DNA of 22,179 nt, taken from NCBI GenBank assembly GCA_050014795.1, contig JBEKCQ010000049.1:1-22179 (forward strand). Reading direction: 5' to 3'. Position numbers and translations under genes: made by a program. Below the pieces are notes generated by a model. The model saw only the letters and a program-made list of their open reading frames with translations. It was not told the DNA's origin and did no database searches. Source of the DNA: JALHUF01 sp050014795 (GTDB taxonomy: Bacteria > Acidobacteriota > Terriglobia > UBA7540). This document shows, piece by piece, positions 14,241-21,639 of this stretch (positions are counted from its first letter, which is position 1; every line of letters starts with the position of its first letter).

Positions 14241-15116
14241 ATGCACCCGTCGTCTGCCCGCAAAACGGACACTCTTCGGCCACGCGCGCAGGAATTGAGG
14301 CTGGCCCACAGCCCGGATTCTGACGATGCTTTCATGTTCTACGCCTTGGCGACCAAGAAGATCCGGACCGGGTATCTGAAGTTCACGCACGTGCTGGAAG
14401 ACATCGAGACGCTCAACCAGAAAGCCCTCGAGGGGGTTTACGACATCACGGCAATCTCGTTTCATGCTTACGCCCACCTCGCCGACCGTTATCTGTTACT
14501 CCCCTGCGGGGCGAGTTTTGGCGACCGCTACGGTCCCGTGGTGGTGGCTCGAGGCCCGCTGGGGCCCGGAGGTCTCAAGGGGAAGAAGGTGGCGGTGCCG
14601 GGAAAGCTGACCACTGCCTATCTTGTGCTCCAGCTCTACGAGCGGGAGGTCGAACCCGTCTTCACCGCCTTCGACCGGATTTTCGAGAGTGTCACCCAGG
14701 GCGAAGCGGACGCCGGCGTGGTGATCCATGAAGGCCAACTGACGTACCCCGGCGAAGGCTTGCGCAAGATCGTGGATTTGGGCGAGTGGTGGTACCAACA
14801 GACGGGATTGCCCCTTCCCCTGGGCGGGAACGCTATCCGGAGCTCGCTCGACCGGCGCATCCTGCACCAGGCGGCGCGGCTTATCAGGGAGAGCATCGAG
14901 TACAGTCTCAAACATCGTGAGGAAGCTTTGGAGTACGCGATGCAATTCGGCCGGGGGCTGGACGCCAGCACCGCCGACCAGTTCGTTTCCATGTACGTGA
15001 ACGACTGGACGCTCGACTACGGCGAGCGGGGTCGCCAAGCGGTTCAGACCCTGCTCGATCGCAGCTTTGAGAAAGGGCTGCTGCCGCACGCGGTGAAGGC
15101 GGAGTTCGTCGGGTAG
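14241..15116 (+). CDS. mqnD: 1,4-dihydroxy-6-naphthoate synthase (MqnD)
   Basis: The 291-residue protein has the periplasmic-binding-protein-like fold of the MqnA/MqnD family. It shows the SPDSDDAFMFYAL start, THVLEDIETLN, AVPGKLTTAYLVLQLY, and VVIHEGQLTYP with conserved H163. LGEWWYQQTGLPLPLGGNAI follows, matching known MqnD proteins in order and spacing. MqnD converts cyclic dehypoxanthinyl futalosine to 1,4-dihydroxy-6-naphthoate, a late step of the futalosine route to menaquinone, in the cytoplasm. ATG 14241 is chosen over an upstream TTG at 14172 because that TTG is the -35 box of the promoter and AGAGG precedes 14241. The usual SPCPND has become SPDSDD here. Other mqn genes are not in the window. 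Some members of this broad family are uncharacterised, so a different small-molecule role cannot be excluded. Confidence 0.85.
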   Translation: MHPSSARKTDTLRPRAQELRLAHSPDSDDAFMFYALATKKIRTGYLKFTHVLEDIETLNQKALEGVYDITAISFHAYAHLADRYLLLPCGASFGDRYGPVVVARGPLGPGGLKGKKVAVPGKLTTAYLVLQLYEREVEPVFTAFDRIFESVTQGEADAGVVIHEGQLTYPGEGLRKIVDLGEWWYQQTGLPLPLGGNAIRSSLDRRILHQAARLIRESIEYSLKHREEALEYAMQFGRGLDASTADQFVSMYVNDWTLDYGERGRQAVQTLLDRSFEKGLLPHAVKAEFVG

Positions 15117-15204
15117 TCGTCCTCTATCCGTGGCCCGCGGTCAGCCACGATGAACAGATTGCGGACGACAGGCAACGAGAGAGGTCAGGAGAATCCAGCT
15201 CAGC

Positions 15205-16194
15205 ATGGAACTGCTCCTCGCGAACCACAGCGGTTATCCCCGCATTGGGGAGAGCGCGGAATTTCAATTGCTGCGCCGCACGATCGGCCAGTGGGAGAAA
15301 GGCGAGAAGCCCGACGCCGACCTGCGCGCCGCCGAAAACCGCTTGACGGAACTTGCCCTGGCCGACCAGATCGACGCCGGCCTGGACATCGTCACCGACG
15401 GGCAAATCCGCTGGTACGATCCCGTATCGCACCTCGCAGGGAAACTGAGCGGAATTCAGATCAACGGCCTGCTGAGGTTTTTTGACACGAACACCTACTT
15501 TCGCCAGCCCGTCGTGCATGCCAAGATCGAGCGGACGAAGGCCCTAGGGCTCGAGGAATTCCTGTTCGCCCAGGCCAAGTCCGCGCAGCCTGTCAAGCCG
15601 GTGCTGACGGGTCCGCTAACCCTGGCCCGGCTCTCGATTGAACAGAATGGCGGCGCCGGAGGCTTCGAGAAGGTGTTGGAGGGCTACACCGCAGCGCTCG
15701 CCCAGGAAGTTGCCGCGCTGGCCGCGGCGGGGGCGACTCTGATTCAGGTTGACGAACCGGCTCTACTGAAGCACCCGGGTGACGTGGCCCACGTCGAGCG
15801 CAGCCTTGGGGCCCTGGCGGCGGCGAAGGGTGCTGCCCAGTTGGCGCTCGCGCTTTACTTCGGCGATCCCGCACCCCTCTACGATGAGCTTCAGCGGCTG
15901 CCCATCGACGTCCTGGCCCTCGACTTCACTTACAGTCCCGGCCTCGCGGACGTGGTCGCCACCAGAGGCAGTTCAAAGACGCTCGCGCTGGGCCTGGTGG
16001 ACGGGCGTAACACGAAACTCGAAGACCCGAGCACACTAGCGCGAGTGTTGGAACGGACGGCCGGGCGCTTGGGGTCGAGCCGCGCCTACCTGACGCCCTC
16101 CTGCGGTTTGGAGTACCTACCGCGCGACCGCGCGCGGCTGAAATTGCAGCACCTCAGCACCATCAAGAAAGCGTTCTTGGGGAGCAAGGCATGA
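15205..16194 (+). CDS. metE: Methionine synthase MetE, N-terminal half as a separate protein
   Basis: The 329-residue protein matches the N-terminal barrel of cobalamin-independent methionine synthase: SGYPRIG (9-15), DTNTYF (94-99), KPVLTGPLTL (131-140), IQVDEPAL, LYFGDPAPLYDELQRLP, LGLVDGRNT and TPSCGLEYLP. The zinc ligands of the catalytic barrel are missing: the region of the His-x-Cys pair reads LALYFG. Full MetE is about 750 residues; here the two halves are separate genes with an ATGA overlap, so translation is coupled and a two-subunit enzyme is likely. In MetE this half helps bind folate. Split MetE is known in some archaea. The stop of mqnD is 88 bases upstream, so the three genes may share a transcript. 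AGGAG lies about 13 nt before the ATG, rather far. Confidence 0.82.
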   Translation: MELLLANHSGYPRIGESAEFQLLRRTIGQWEKGEKPDADLRAAENRLTELALADQIDAGLDIVTDGQIRWYDPVSHLAGKLSGIQINGLLRFFDTNTYFRQPVVHAKIERTKALGLEEFLFAQAKSAQPVKPVLTGPLTLARLSIEQNGGAGGFEKVLEGYTAALAQEVAALAAAGATLIQVDEPALLKHPGDVAHVERSLGALAAAKGAAQLALALYFGDPAPLYDELQRLPIDVLALDFTYSPGLADVVATRGSSKTLALGLVDGRNTKLEDPSTLARVLERTAGRLGSSRAYLTPSCGLEYLPRDRARLKLQHLSTIKKAFLGSKA

Positions 16195-17183
16195 GCCGAG
16201 AGAAGCTCCGCCAGTTGGGAATCGATCTGCCGCTCTTCCCCACCACCTCGGTGGGGAGTTTTCCCAAGCCCGATTATCTGGTGAAGGCCCGCGCCGATTT
16301 TGCCCGGAGAAAGATCACGCGTGCGGAGTTGGACGAGAAGGCCCGCCAGGCCACGCGCTTCTGGGTCGAGAAGCAGGAAGAACTCGGCGTGGACGTGCTG
16401 GTGGACGGCGAGATGTACCGCGGGGACATGGTGGCCTACTTCGCCGAGCATTTGCGCGGGTTTGAGGAAGGCGGTCTGGTCCGCTCTTACGGCAATCGCT
16501 ACTACCACAAGCCCATCATCACGGGCGAAGTTGGCTGGGAAAGCCCCATCACCGTGGAGTGGTGGAGATACGCGCAGGCCCTCACCCGCCGACCCGTGAA
16601 AGGCATGCTGACGGGACCCTACACGGTGATGGACTGGTCGTTTAACGAGTTCTATCCCAGCCGCCGCGACACGTGCCTGGCGCTGGCGAGAGAAATCCGC
16701 CGGGAGGTTGAGGCCCTGCTCCAGGCCGGGGCGAAAATCGTGCAAATTGATGAGCCGGCAGCCTCGGTCCGTCCCGAAGAACTGGCGGTGGCCATCGAGG
16801 CCCTGCACGTGGTCACGGACGGCCTGCCCGCCTATTTCATCACCCACATCTGCTATGGCGCGTTCGAGTTCATCTATCCCGGGATGCTCAACATGCCGGT
16901 GGATAACTTCGATCTGGAACTGTCGAACAGCGGGCTCGACATGCTGGCACTCTTCCGGCAGCACCGCTTCACGAAGGACCTCAGTTTTGGCGTGGTGGAT
17001 GTGCACTCTCACGTCGTCGAGGAACAAGCGGTGGTCGAGCAGCGGCTACGACAAGCCCTGGAAGTCCTGCCGAAGGAAAACATCTGGGTGGACCCCGATT
17101 GCGGCCTGAAGACGCGCACCGTGGAGGAAGCCATCGCGAAGATGAAGACCCTCGTCAGCGCGGCGAAGGCGATGAGGAACTAA
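16191..17183 (+). CDS. metE: Methionine synthase MetE, C-terminal catalytic half as a separate protein
   Basis: The 330-residue protein is a complete catalytic barrel. It has FPTTSVGSFPK (16-26), MLTGPYTVMDWSF (139-151), IVQIDEPA (183-190), ITHICYGAF, DLELSNS and WVDPDCGLKTR. The four expected zinc ligands are present: H219, C221, E243 and C304. It transfers a methyl group to homocysteine. Its start overlaps the stop of the preceding gene by ATGA, so the halves should be made in equal amounts. Stand-alone catalytic barrels of this family (core-MetE or MesA-D) can use other methyl donors, such as methylcobalamin proteins, instead of folate. The presence of an N-terminal half next door argues for a folate-type split MetE, but the donor is not proven by sequence. 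Confidence 0.86.
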   Translation: MSREKLRQLGIDLPLFPTTSVGSFPKPDYLVKARADFARRKITRAELDEKARQATRFWVEKQEELGVDVLVDGEMYRGDMVAYFAEHLRGFEEGGLVRSYGNRYYHKPIITGEVGWESPITVEWWRYAQALTRRPVKGMLTGPYTVMDWSFNEFYPSRRDTCLALAREIRREVEALLQAGAKIVQIDEPAASVRPEELAVAIEALHVVTDGLPAYFITHICYGAFEFIYPGMLNMPVDNFDLELSNSGLDMLALFRQHRFTKDLSFGVVDVHSHVVEEQAVVEQRLRQALEVLPKENIWVDPDCGLKTRTVEEAIAKMKTLVSAAKAMRN

Positions 17184-17286
17184 GCCCGTCGTAGGTCGCT
17201 GCCGTTCAGTGGCCGGGGGTGCATGATCCACTTCCAATAGATGACTGGCGGCAGGCTCATCGGCTCCGGTTCCACTGGCCCCCGTA

Positions 17287-18492
17287 ATGACAACATCTGA
17301 AACAACCAAGCGGATTCCCTATACAGCTATTCAGAAGAAGATCCTCGCCGCCCTGGCCTGCACCGTGGGACTACGGATGCTGGGGCTGTTTCTCGTGATG
17401 CCCGTCTTCACCCTCTACGGCCTCCAGTTCACCCACTCGCGTTTCCTGGTCGGTTTTGCCTTCGGTTGCTATGGACTCACGATGGCGGTGCTCCAGGTTC
17501 CTCTGGGGCGGCTCTCGGACCGCATCGGGCGGCGAAAGGTTCTGCTGCTCGGCATGGCGCTGTTCAGCTTGGGTTCATTTCTCTGCGCCATACCTCATTG
17601 GTTTCCGCCCTCGCTCCAGATCGGCGTCCTGATTTTCGGGCGGCTCGTCCAGGGCGGAGGCGCCATCATCTCCGTGGCCTTCGCCGCCCTCGCTGATCAC
17701 ATCGAACCCGCACGGCGCTCGACGGCCATGGCCATCCTGGGGATTCCCATCGGTGCAGCGTTCGTCATCGGCGTCATTGGAGGGCCCATTCTGGCCGGGA
17801 TTTTCGGCACCGCCTTCCTTTTCTGGCTTACGGGTTTTCTCGGCTTGCTCTCGGATGGTGTCCTGGCGCGCTATCTGCCGGAGGTCCCGCCCCAGGCCAG
17901 CACTCCCACCCCCCTGCGGGAAGTGCTGCGCGTTCGCCCTCTGCTGGCCTTCGGATTCGGCGGCTTCCTGATGAACTTCTTCATGGCAACTTTCTTTTTC
18001 TACTTCCCGCTCATCGCCACGGGTCAACATCACCTGCGGTTGTCCCAGTATTACGCGCTCCTGCTGCCCATGATGATCGTAAGCACGGTCACGATGTTCG
18101 GCTTCTCGCGGGGAGCGGACCGCGGTTGGGGGCGGCCTCTGGCGGCCGTCGCCTTTCTAGCTTTCCTGCCGAGTTCCCTTTTACTCTTCCGGCCTGAGGT
18201 GCTGGGATTTGATCCGGCACACCTGACTTCGGTTCTGGTCGGCGGCACACTTTTCTACATCGGCTTCACCGGTCTCGAGCCCATCCTCCCGAGCTTGGTC
18301 AGCAGATTCTCGCCTGAGAATGCTTATGGCACGGCACTCGGGGTCTATAACACCCTCCAGTTCGCGGGCAGTTTTGTGGGCGGATCGCTGGCTGGCGCTC
18401 TGTCGCAACTGCCCGCGACCCACCTGATGAGGGTGCTCATGGGCGCCTCCCTACTCGGATTCCTCCTGATGCTTCCCCGATCGGAGCACTAG
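17287..18492 (+). CDS. MFS transporter, YajR-like
   Basis: The 401-residue protein has about 12 membrane spans. It carries the MFS motif A loop GRLSDRIGRRKVL between the second and third spans and an LRMLGLFLVMPVF first span typical of the YajR group. A second half-repeat loop is weaker (SRGADRGWGRP). YajR in E. coli has an extra C-terminal YAM domain; this protein ends right after its last span and lacks it. Function is likely drug or metabolite efflux at the inner membrane; the substrate is unknown. It starts 103 bases after the metE C-terminal gene, without a clear promoter or Shine-Dalgarno site, so read-through from metE is possible. Confidence 0.85.
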   Translation: MTTSETTKRIPYTAIQKKILAALACTVGLRMLGLFLVMPVFTLYGLQFTHSRFLVGFAFGCYGLTMAVLQVPLGRLSDRIGRRKVLLLGMALFSLGSFLCAIPHWFPPSLQIGVLIFGRLVQGGGAIISVAFAALADHIEPARRSTAMAILGIPIGAAFVIGVIGGPILAGIFGTAFLFWLTGFLGLLSDGVLARYLPEVPPQASTPTPLREVLRVRPLLAFGFGGFLMNFFMATFFFYFPLIATGQHHLRLSQYYALLLPMMIVSTVTMFGFSRGADRGWGRPLAAVAFLAFLPSSLLLFRPEVLGFDPAHLTSVLVGGTLFYIGFTGLEPILPSLVSRFSPENAYGTALGVYNTLQFAGSFVGGSLAGALSQLPATHLMRVLMGASLLGFLLMLPRSEH

Positions 18493-18747
18493 TACCTGCC
18501 TGCAAGGCCTACGGTTCTTTGCCCCTGAGTTTCAAGCGGGACGGATTTTGCAGAGGGGAACAAGAGAAGCCAACTCGGAGGGAAGAGAGTTGCGCGCCTC
18601 ACTGGAACGCGACTCTCCTTCTCCCGAAGGAATCCACTTGTGAGAGTCGTACCCCCGCGCCGGAATTTCGGGGTGACAAGGTGCTAAGTCACTTCAAGAG
18701 AGATGAGTAGTTGCTTGGGGGGTAAGCCGCAGGATGGAGTCGCCCAG
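18493..18747. other. Intergenic region after the MFS gene
   Basis: No credible gene is seen. A 10-bp stem with one G-T pair (GAGAGTTGCG at 18585-18594 with CGCGACTCTC at 18608-18617) could weakly stop transcription of the MFS gene; it has no T tract. Confidence 0.45.
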
Positions 18748-18793
18748 AAAAAACAACGGGCGGCGCCAAGGCTTTCCTTGGTTGCCGCCCGTT
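18748..18793 (-). terminator. Rho-independent terminator of the FecR-like gene
   Basis: On the minus strand, AACGGGCGGC (18793-18784) pairs with GCCGCCCGTT (18764-18755). An inner CCAAGG/CCTTGG stem and a short loop lie between them. A run of six T residues (18753-18748) follows one base after GTTG. This is a strong terminator 27 bases after the gene's stop. Confidence 0.85.
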
Positions 18794-18819
18794 CCTATAT
18801 CCTCAGAAGCTCGCCGCTG

Positions 18820-19668
18820 CTAGTCGGCCGACGGGCAGCTCATGCCCTCGGGCGGAGTGTACACACTCGTCTGCGTGTAATTGTTCAGCGCACAGCCCGC
18901 CGCGTTGGCTGCGTCCGCTGCGGCCTGCGCCGCTGCTTCCGCCGCCTGCGCCGCCGCAACCGCGGCTGCCGCCGTGCCGTTCGCCGCCGCCGCCGCATCG
19001 CGCGCGTCTCCCGCCCGCGAGATCGCTACGCCCGAAAAGACGGCCGAGACGCCCGCGGCACCAACCGTGGCAAGCTGCAAACCCGTCGAGCTGCTAATTC
19101 CCGCGCTGCCACCAGACCCGGCTGCGCCACCTTGCGGGCTGCGGGCCTCGCGCGCCGACAAGGTGATCGTCTTCCCCTTCACCACCTCCACCGCCGGCCC
19201 GCTGCCTTCCACCCGCAGCTTCCCTTCCTTCGCTGTCACCACGACCACCCCGTTCAGGAGCGCCACTTCGCCCAGCGTCTTGAATCCCGCCACCGGCAGA
19301 ATCGAAACCTCGCCTACTTTCACCCGCAGGCTCACTCCCTCTGCCGCCCGGTACAGCGACACATTCCCTTGCCCCAGCAGCACCGTCACCTCGCCCGTCT
19401 CCCGCAGGAACGACGCCACCGTCTCCCGTCCAAAGACCAGCCGGCTCCCCGGCTCCACGGCCACCACCGCCGCGCCATCCTTGACTGCCAGGCTGTCGCC
19501 GCTGAACACCGTGGTGTTGGGCAAGAGCGCCTGCCCCCCCATCGTCGCGTTCATGCTCCCAGCTACCGAGCCGACCACCGCCGACCCGCCAAAGGCTGAA
19601 ACCGATGCCGCCAGTACCACCAGGAGCACCAGTAAAGATACGCGCGCTTTTCCTTTTTCGCTGAACAT
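18820..19668 (-). CDS. Exported FecR-like protein with Ala-rich C-terminal region
   Basis: The 282-residue product has a signal peptide (KARVSLLVLLVVLAASVSAFG, cut near residue 26) and a FecR-type beta domain at about 35-165. The domain is recognised by FSGDSLAVKDGAAVVAVEPGSRLVFG and the repeated VSLRVKVGEVSILPV pattern. A Gly-rich linker follows, then a hydrophobic segment (about 195-215) and an almost pure Ala stretch (about 225-255). The end has two cysteines in CALNNYTQTS and SCPSAD. FecR domains sense iron-siderophore signals with an anti-sigma role in the classical system, but in many environmental bacteria they occur in exported proteins of unknown role, as here. No sigma factor gene is adjacent. 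AAGGAG lies 8 nt before the ATG, with its own promoter and terminator, so it is a single-gene unit. Confidence 0.82.
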   Translation of the reverse strand: MFSEKGKARVSLLVLLVVLAASVSAFGGSAVVGSVAGSMNATMGGQALLPNTTVFSGDSLAVKDGAAVVAVEPGSRLVFGRETVASFLRETGEVTVLLGQGNVSLYRAAEGVSLRVKVGEVSILPVAGFKTLGEVALLNGVVVVTAKEGKLRVEGSGPAVEVVKGKTITLSAREARSPQGGAAGSGGSAGISSSTGLQLATVGAAGVSAVFSGVAISRAGDARDAAAAANGTAAAAVAAAQAAEAAAQAAADAANAAGCALNNYTQTSVYTPPEGMSCPSAD

Positions 19669-19763
19669 GTTCCTGACTCCTTCTTGGGTTGGGCCGGTCT
19701 TCCCACAGACCCGAGCCGTGGGTGCTTCAATAGGCCCCTACACTCATGACAGAACGCAGCCGA

Positions 19764-19792
19764 ATGCTACAAGACCATCCCCGCCTTGTCAA
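19764..19792 (-). promoter_or_regulatory. Sigma70-type promoter of the FecR-like gene
   Basis: A consensus TTGACA (19792-19787) and TAGCAT (19769-19764) are exactly 17 bp apart on the minus strand. Transcription should start near 19757, giving a leader of about 88 nt with an AAGGAG site at its end. Confidence 0.75.
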
Positions 19793-19923
19793 GTACCTTT
19801 TACAGAAAAATTCCTCCACCACCTTTGTGTCTGTTTACCCCGAGACAGTTGCCCACGATCACATCTCTTCCAGAATTTCTCGGCCCTTCACTGGCTGATG
19901 AGCCTCTGCCGTTCGTCTCGAGT

Positions 19924-21240
19924 CTACCAGCACAGACCAAGCGCGCGCGTCCCAGGAGGCAACAGAGTGGGCGCCAGTCGCACCAAGTCAATGAGAATGT
20001 GCTTCTTCTTCAGGGCCCGGATCCCTTCCTGGAATTCCGGGTGGGTTCCCGCCACCACGATGACCTCGCTGACAGCGAGAATCTCGCGAAGCGAACCGAG
20101 GAGCAGATGTGGCAGTTGAGGAAGTTCCCTATCCACAAAATCTCGGTTGGCTCCAATCAGCCGCTCGAGGCTCACCCGCGGATCGTATACCTTCACCTCT
20201 CTTCCCGCCTCAAGCAGTCCCTTCACCAGGGCACAGGCAGGACTTTCCCTCAAATCATCGGTGTCCGACTTGAAAACCAGCCCGAGGACCCCCACTCTCT
20301 TCTTCCCGGTGGCGAGCACCAATTCCGTGGCTCGCCGCAGGTGGCGAGAGTTGCTCGCAAGGATATTCGCGAGCAGAGGGACTTCCAACCGCGCTCGCCG
20401 GGCCATGGCACAGAGGGCCCTGACATCCTTGGGCAGACACGGCCCGCCAAAGGCGAATCCGGGCTTGAGGTAGAGGGGGGAGATGTTCAGCTTGGTGTCG
20501 CGGACGAAGATCTGCATCACTTCATGACTGTCAACGCCCAAGGCCTTGCCCAAAGCCCCCATCTCATTGGCGAAAGAAACCTTGAGGGCGTGAAAAGCGT
20601 TGTCGGCGTACTTCACCATCTCCGCTACCTTCAGGGAGGTCACGAAAAGGGGAGCTTTGATAGGCCGCCAAAGCTCCATCAACGCTCGCGCACTGCGTGC
20701 ATCGTAGCTGCCGATCACCGTCTTGGGTGGGTGGAAGAAGTCGTGAATGGAGGAACCTTCGCGCAGGAACTCAGGGTGAAAGCACACGCCGAAATCGCGG
20801 CCAGCTTTCTTCCGGGCTCTACGCTCGAGCGTGGGGATCACGAGACTTTCCAGCGTGCCCGGCGGCACGGTGCTTCGAACCACCACCGTGTGATAGCGCC
20901 GGGCAGCGCCGAGCGCCCGCCCAATGTCGTCCACCGCGTGCCGCACGTGATCCAGGTTTGCCTCGCCATGGCGGCGCGACGGAGTGCCCACACAAACCAG
21001 CGACAGCTCCGAAGCCGTGACGGCCTCGCCAGGTCGGAGAGTGGCTCGGAGCCTCCCGGCGCGGACGCCCTGCGAAACCAGCGCTTCCATTCCCCTCCCC
21101 GTCACGGGACAATGGCCCTCATTGATGCTGCAAACCTTGGTCGGGGAAATGTCAATCCCACATACTTCGTGGCCCATCCGAGCCAGGCAACCGCCCGTGA
21201 CGCAGCCCACGTAGCCAAGACCAAACACTGCAATTCGCAT
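19924..21240 (-). CDS. algD: GDP-mannose 6-dehydrogenase (AlgD type)
   Basis: The 438-residue protein matches AlgD along its length. GLGYVG (7-12) is the NAD turn. VVVRSTVPPGT and FHPEFLREGSS follow. K210 in AEMVKYADN and C268 in GFAFGGPCLPKDVRAL fall at the catalytic positions of AlgD. TDDLRESP, the GAN-DFV stretch and the final GLCW are also shared. Those last features favour GDP-mannose over UDP-glucose as substrate, though the wider family uses both. The enzyme oxidises GDP-mannose to GDP-mannuronate for alginate-like or other acidic exopolysaccharide. No glycosyltransferase or polymerase gene is in the window. It has its own promoter; the Shine-Dalgarno signal is weak (GAGAG). Confidence 0.85.
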   Translation of the reverse strand: MRIAVFGLGYVGCVTGGCLARMGHEVCGIDISPTKVCSINEGHCPVTGRGMEALVSQGVRAGRLRATLRPGEAVTASELSLVCVGTPSRRHGEANLDHVRHAVDDIGRALGAARRYHTVVVRSTVPPGTLESLVIPTLERRARKKAGRDFGVCFHPEFLREGSSIHDFFHPPKTVIGSYDARSARALMELWRPIKAPLFVTSLKVAEMVKYADNAFHALKVSFANEMGALGKALGVDSHEVMQIFVRDTKLNISPLYLKPGFAFGGPCLPKDVRALCAMARRARLEVPLLANILASNSRHLRRATELVLATGKKRVGVLGLVFKSDTDDLRESPACALVKGLLEAGREVKVYDPRVSLERLIGANRDFVDRELPQLPHLLLGSLREILAVSEVIVVAGTHPEFQEGIRALKKKHILIDLVRLAPTLLPPGTRALGLCW

Positions 21241-21304
21241 TAAAACTCTCAGAACTTCACAACTCGCCAGCCGGCCAGCTTGAATCCGCGCGGCCTGCTG
21301 AGGG

Positions 21305-21334
21305 ACTATATTCGACCCCTGAGCCAGAAGTCAA
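21305..21334 (-). promoter_or_regulatory. Sigma70-type promoter of algD
   Basis: On the minus strand TTGACT (21334-21329) and TATAGT (21310-21305) are 18 bp apart. Transcription should start near 21298, giving a leader of about 58 nt. Confidence 0.65.
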
Positions 21335-21464
21335 AGTTGCTCGCCTGGGCCGCAGGGCAAGGCGGGCCCTGCGATTGCCTAGGCCCTCGACTGTTTGCTG
21401 GACAGCGCCACTAAGTCCAGATCCCGCAACCTTGCCCTGGGGATGAGCGGAAACAACAATGGGG
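21335..21464. promoter_or_regulatory. Region between divergent promoters with a GC-rich hairpin
   Basis: CGCAGGGC (21351-21358) and GCCCTGCG (21366-21373) form an 8-bp stem with a 7-base loop, just upstream of the algD -35 box. No gene is seen. The hairpin could be an operator shared by algD and the plus-strand exported protein, but nothing identifies a regulator. Confidence 0.4.
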
Positions 21465-21493
21465 TTGATTGCCGGCTCGCAAGACTCTAGAAT
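21465..21493 (+). promoter_or_regulatory. Sigma70-type promoter of the exported protein at the right edge
   Basis: TTGATT (21465-21470) and TAGAAT (21488-21493) are 17 bp apart. The start would be near 21500, about 140 nt before ATG 21640. Confidence 0.5.
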
Positions 21494-21639
21494 GGTCGGT
21501 TTGACTTGGCCCCTGATTCCAGTGGCTGGCGGGACCCTAGCAGCAGAATGTCAATTCGTATTACTGGAGGTTGTCAGGCCCGGTGGCGGCCACCCAACAC
21601 AGCGCCTGCGGGCACTCAGTTCCACGACTAGCACATCCT

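Noticed and set aside
15117..15204. SAM or cobalamin riboswitch before metE
   Set aside because: Only 88 bases are available and no riboswitch-like set of paired elements or conserved core is visible.
18519..18710. 63-residue plus-strand frame after the MFS gene
   Set aside because: No ribosome site, no family, and composition like non-coding DNA.
18881..20119. 412-residue plus-strand frame
   Set aside because: Antisense to the FecR-like gene; its Ala/Thr richness mirrors the Ala-coding stretch of that gene.
19786..21243. 485-residue plus-strand frame
   Set aside because: Antisense to algD, which has catalytic K210 and C268 and full-length family similarity.
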